Positions 6,668 through 7,336 of a DNA stretch of 7,336 nt are shown here, piece by piece. The translations under genes were made by a program, and so were the position numbers. The stretch is taken from NCBI GenBank assembly GCA_003497445.1, contig DNNX01000090.1, forward strand, positions 1 to 7,336. Reading direction: 5' to 3'. Source of the DNA: Acholeplasmataceae bacterium. GTDB lineage: Bacteria > Bacillota_I > Bacilli_A > Acholeplasmatales > Acholeplasmataceae. The notes under the pieces were generated by a model that saw only the letters and a program-made list of their open reading frames with translations, did no database searches and was not told where the DNA came from. The stretch's first letter is position 1. Each line of letters starts with the position of its first letter.

Positions 6668-7198
6668 ATGAATATTTGGCACGATATTAAAGATGAACGC
6701 ATCCAACCAGATCAGTTCATCGCATGTATCGAGATTTCAAAAGGATCTAAAAAGAAGTACGAACTTGATAAAGAAACGGGTATGATTATTCTAGATCGTA
6801 TATTATTTACGTCTACACATTATCCAGCGAATTATGGATTCATTCCAAGAACACTTGCTGAAGATGGAGATCCTCTAGACGTACTTGTTTTATGTCAAGA
6901 AGACATCGAACCACTAAGTTTAGTCACATGTACACCCATAGGTGTCATTAAAATGAGAGACTCTGATGAAAATGACGAGAAGATTATTGCGATTGCGCAA
7001 GGTGATCCATCACTTGCACAATACAAAAATGTACACGAACTTCCACAACATCTCATTACTGAAATGGGACACTTTTTTGAAGTGTATAAATCTCTAGAAG
7101 GTAAAACGACATACGTCTTAGATATCGATGGACCGGATGCCGCAAGAAAAATCATTACAAAATCGATTAAAACCTACCAACAAACATTTAAAAAATAA
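6668..7198 (+). CDS. ppa: Inorganic pyrophosphatase, family I (soluble)
   Basis: Cytosolic Mg-dependent enzyme that splits pyrophosphate to two phosphates, pulling nucleic acid, aminoacyl-tRNA and nucleotide synthesis forward. The 176-residue length is that of bacterial family I enzymes. Visible active-site residues are KYE at 30-32, DR at 43-44, HYPANYGFIP with Tyr52 and Tyr56, the family signature DGDPLD at 66-71 (metal-binding Asp66, Asp68 and Asp71), and the MRDSDENDEK segment with Asp98, Asp103 and Lys105. HFFEVYKSLEG matches the conserved C-terminal helix with its Tyr-Lys pair. No expected residue is missing. It is not the DHH-type family II enzyme common in many Firmicutes such as Bacillus. 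The gene starts 7 bases after folD and ends 12 bases before the YebC-family gene, so it sits inside the unit. None of the two preceding enzymes releases pyrophosphate, so the link to them is probably co-expression rather than pathway. Confidence 0.98.
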   Translation: MNIWHDIKDERIQPDQFIACIEISKGSKKKYELDKETGMIILDRILFTSTHYPANYGFIPRTLAEDGDPLDVLVLCQEDIEPLSLVTCTPIGVIKMRDSDENDEKIIAIAQGDPSLAQYKNVHELPQHLITEMGHFFEVYKSLEGKTTYVLDIDGPDAARKIITKSIKTYQQTFKK

Positions 7199-7210
7199 AA
7201 GGACAACATT

Positions 7211-7336
7211 ATGGGACGCGCATTTGAAGTTAGAAAAGTTGCGATGGGCAAAACCGCAGCTGCAAAATCAAAACTATACGCAAGATACGGTAAAGAATTA
7301 CTGATGGCTGCAAAATCAGGGATTCCTGATCCCGAT
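7211..7336 (+). CDS. YebC/PmpR (TACO1) family protein, N-terminal part
   Basis: The first 42 codons are visible and the gene runs off the window edge. An AAAGGA ribosome binding site lies 7 bases before the ATG. The protein begins MGRAFEVRKVAMGKTAAAKS and continues with YARYGKELLMAAKSGIPDPD, which matches the start of YebC-family proteins. The YARYGKE...AAKxGxPDPD pattern is closer to the YeeN/YeeI-type branch than to classical YebC, which begins MAGHSKW. YebC-family proteins were long annotated as transcriptional regulators. More recent work links members, including mitochondrial TACO1, to translation of difficult (for example proline-rich) stretches. Which applies here cannot be told from 42 residues. 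It lies 12 bases after ppa and is probably co-transcribed with it. Confidence 0.92.
   Translation, partial: MGRAFEVRKVAMGKTAAAKSKLYARYGKELLMAAKSGIPDPD

Noticed and set aside
6895..7155. 86-codon open frame on the minus strand
   Set aside because: Antisense to the conserved ppa gene; its Ser/Cys-rich composition reflects the reverse complement of ppa codons.
1..7336. Mobile element, CRISPR array, tRNA/rRNA gene or defence system
   Set aside because: No spaced direct repeats, terminal inverted repeats, transposase-like motifs or tRNA-like folds were seen, and coding regions fill almost the whole window with conserved housekeeping genes.

Overview
This is a compact, AT-rich stretch of a low-GC Gram-positive-type chromosome (Firmicutes/Tenericutes). 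Every gene is on the + strand, and the largest gap between coding regions is 21 bases. All seven genes are recognisable housekeeping genes. I found no mobile element, CRISPR array, RNA gene, toxin-antitoxin pair or defence system, and nothing that amounts to a new multi-gene system.

Layout: (1) bases 1-224, the 3' end of prs (ribose-phosphate pyrophosphokinase); (2) 217-789, pth (peptidyl-tRNA hydrolase); (3) 789-4196, mfd (transcription-repair coupling factor); (4) 4218-5819, fhs (formate-tetrahydrofolate ligase); (5) 5809-6660, folD (methylene-THF dehydrogenase/cyclohydrolase); (6) 6668-7198, ppa (family I inorganic pyrophosphatase); (7) 7211 to the window edge, the start of a YebC/PmpR-family gene. 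Genes 1-3 overlap by a few bases and follow the Firmicutes order prs-(ctc)-pth-mfd, but without ctc/rplY between prs and pth. Genes 4-7 probably form a second transcription unit. A consensus extended -10 promoter element (TGTTATAAT) lies across the mfd stop codon just before fhs.

How the genes work together: Fhs and FolD are consecutive steps of folate one-carbon metabolism (formate to 10-formyl-THF, then to 5,10-methenyl- and 5,10-methylene-THF). Ppa clears pyrophosphate from biosynthetic reactions. Prs makes PRPP, Pth recycles peptidyl-tRNA, Mfd couples stalled transcription to repair, and YebC-family proteins act in translation or gene regulation.

Organism: codons are strongly A/T biased (AGA, TTA, AAA). 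All six tryptophan codons in the complete genes are TGG, while fhs and folD end in TGA, so TGA is a stop here. This argues against Mycoplasma/Spiroplasma-type code. It fits Acholeplasma/Izemoplasma-like Mollicutes, Erysipelotrichia or related low-GC Firmicutes. The exact lineage is inference.

The points most worth a second look are regulatory or concern single residues: an intrinsic-terminator-like hairpin inside the first codons of mfd, the promoter plus 14-bp perfect palindrome at the mfd/fhs junction, and an apparent Trp-to-Phe change with a shortened loop in Fhs. The folD and ppa starts are best placed at ATG codons 6 bases downstream of the longest reading frames.
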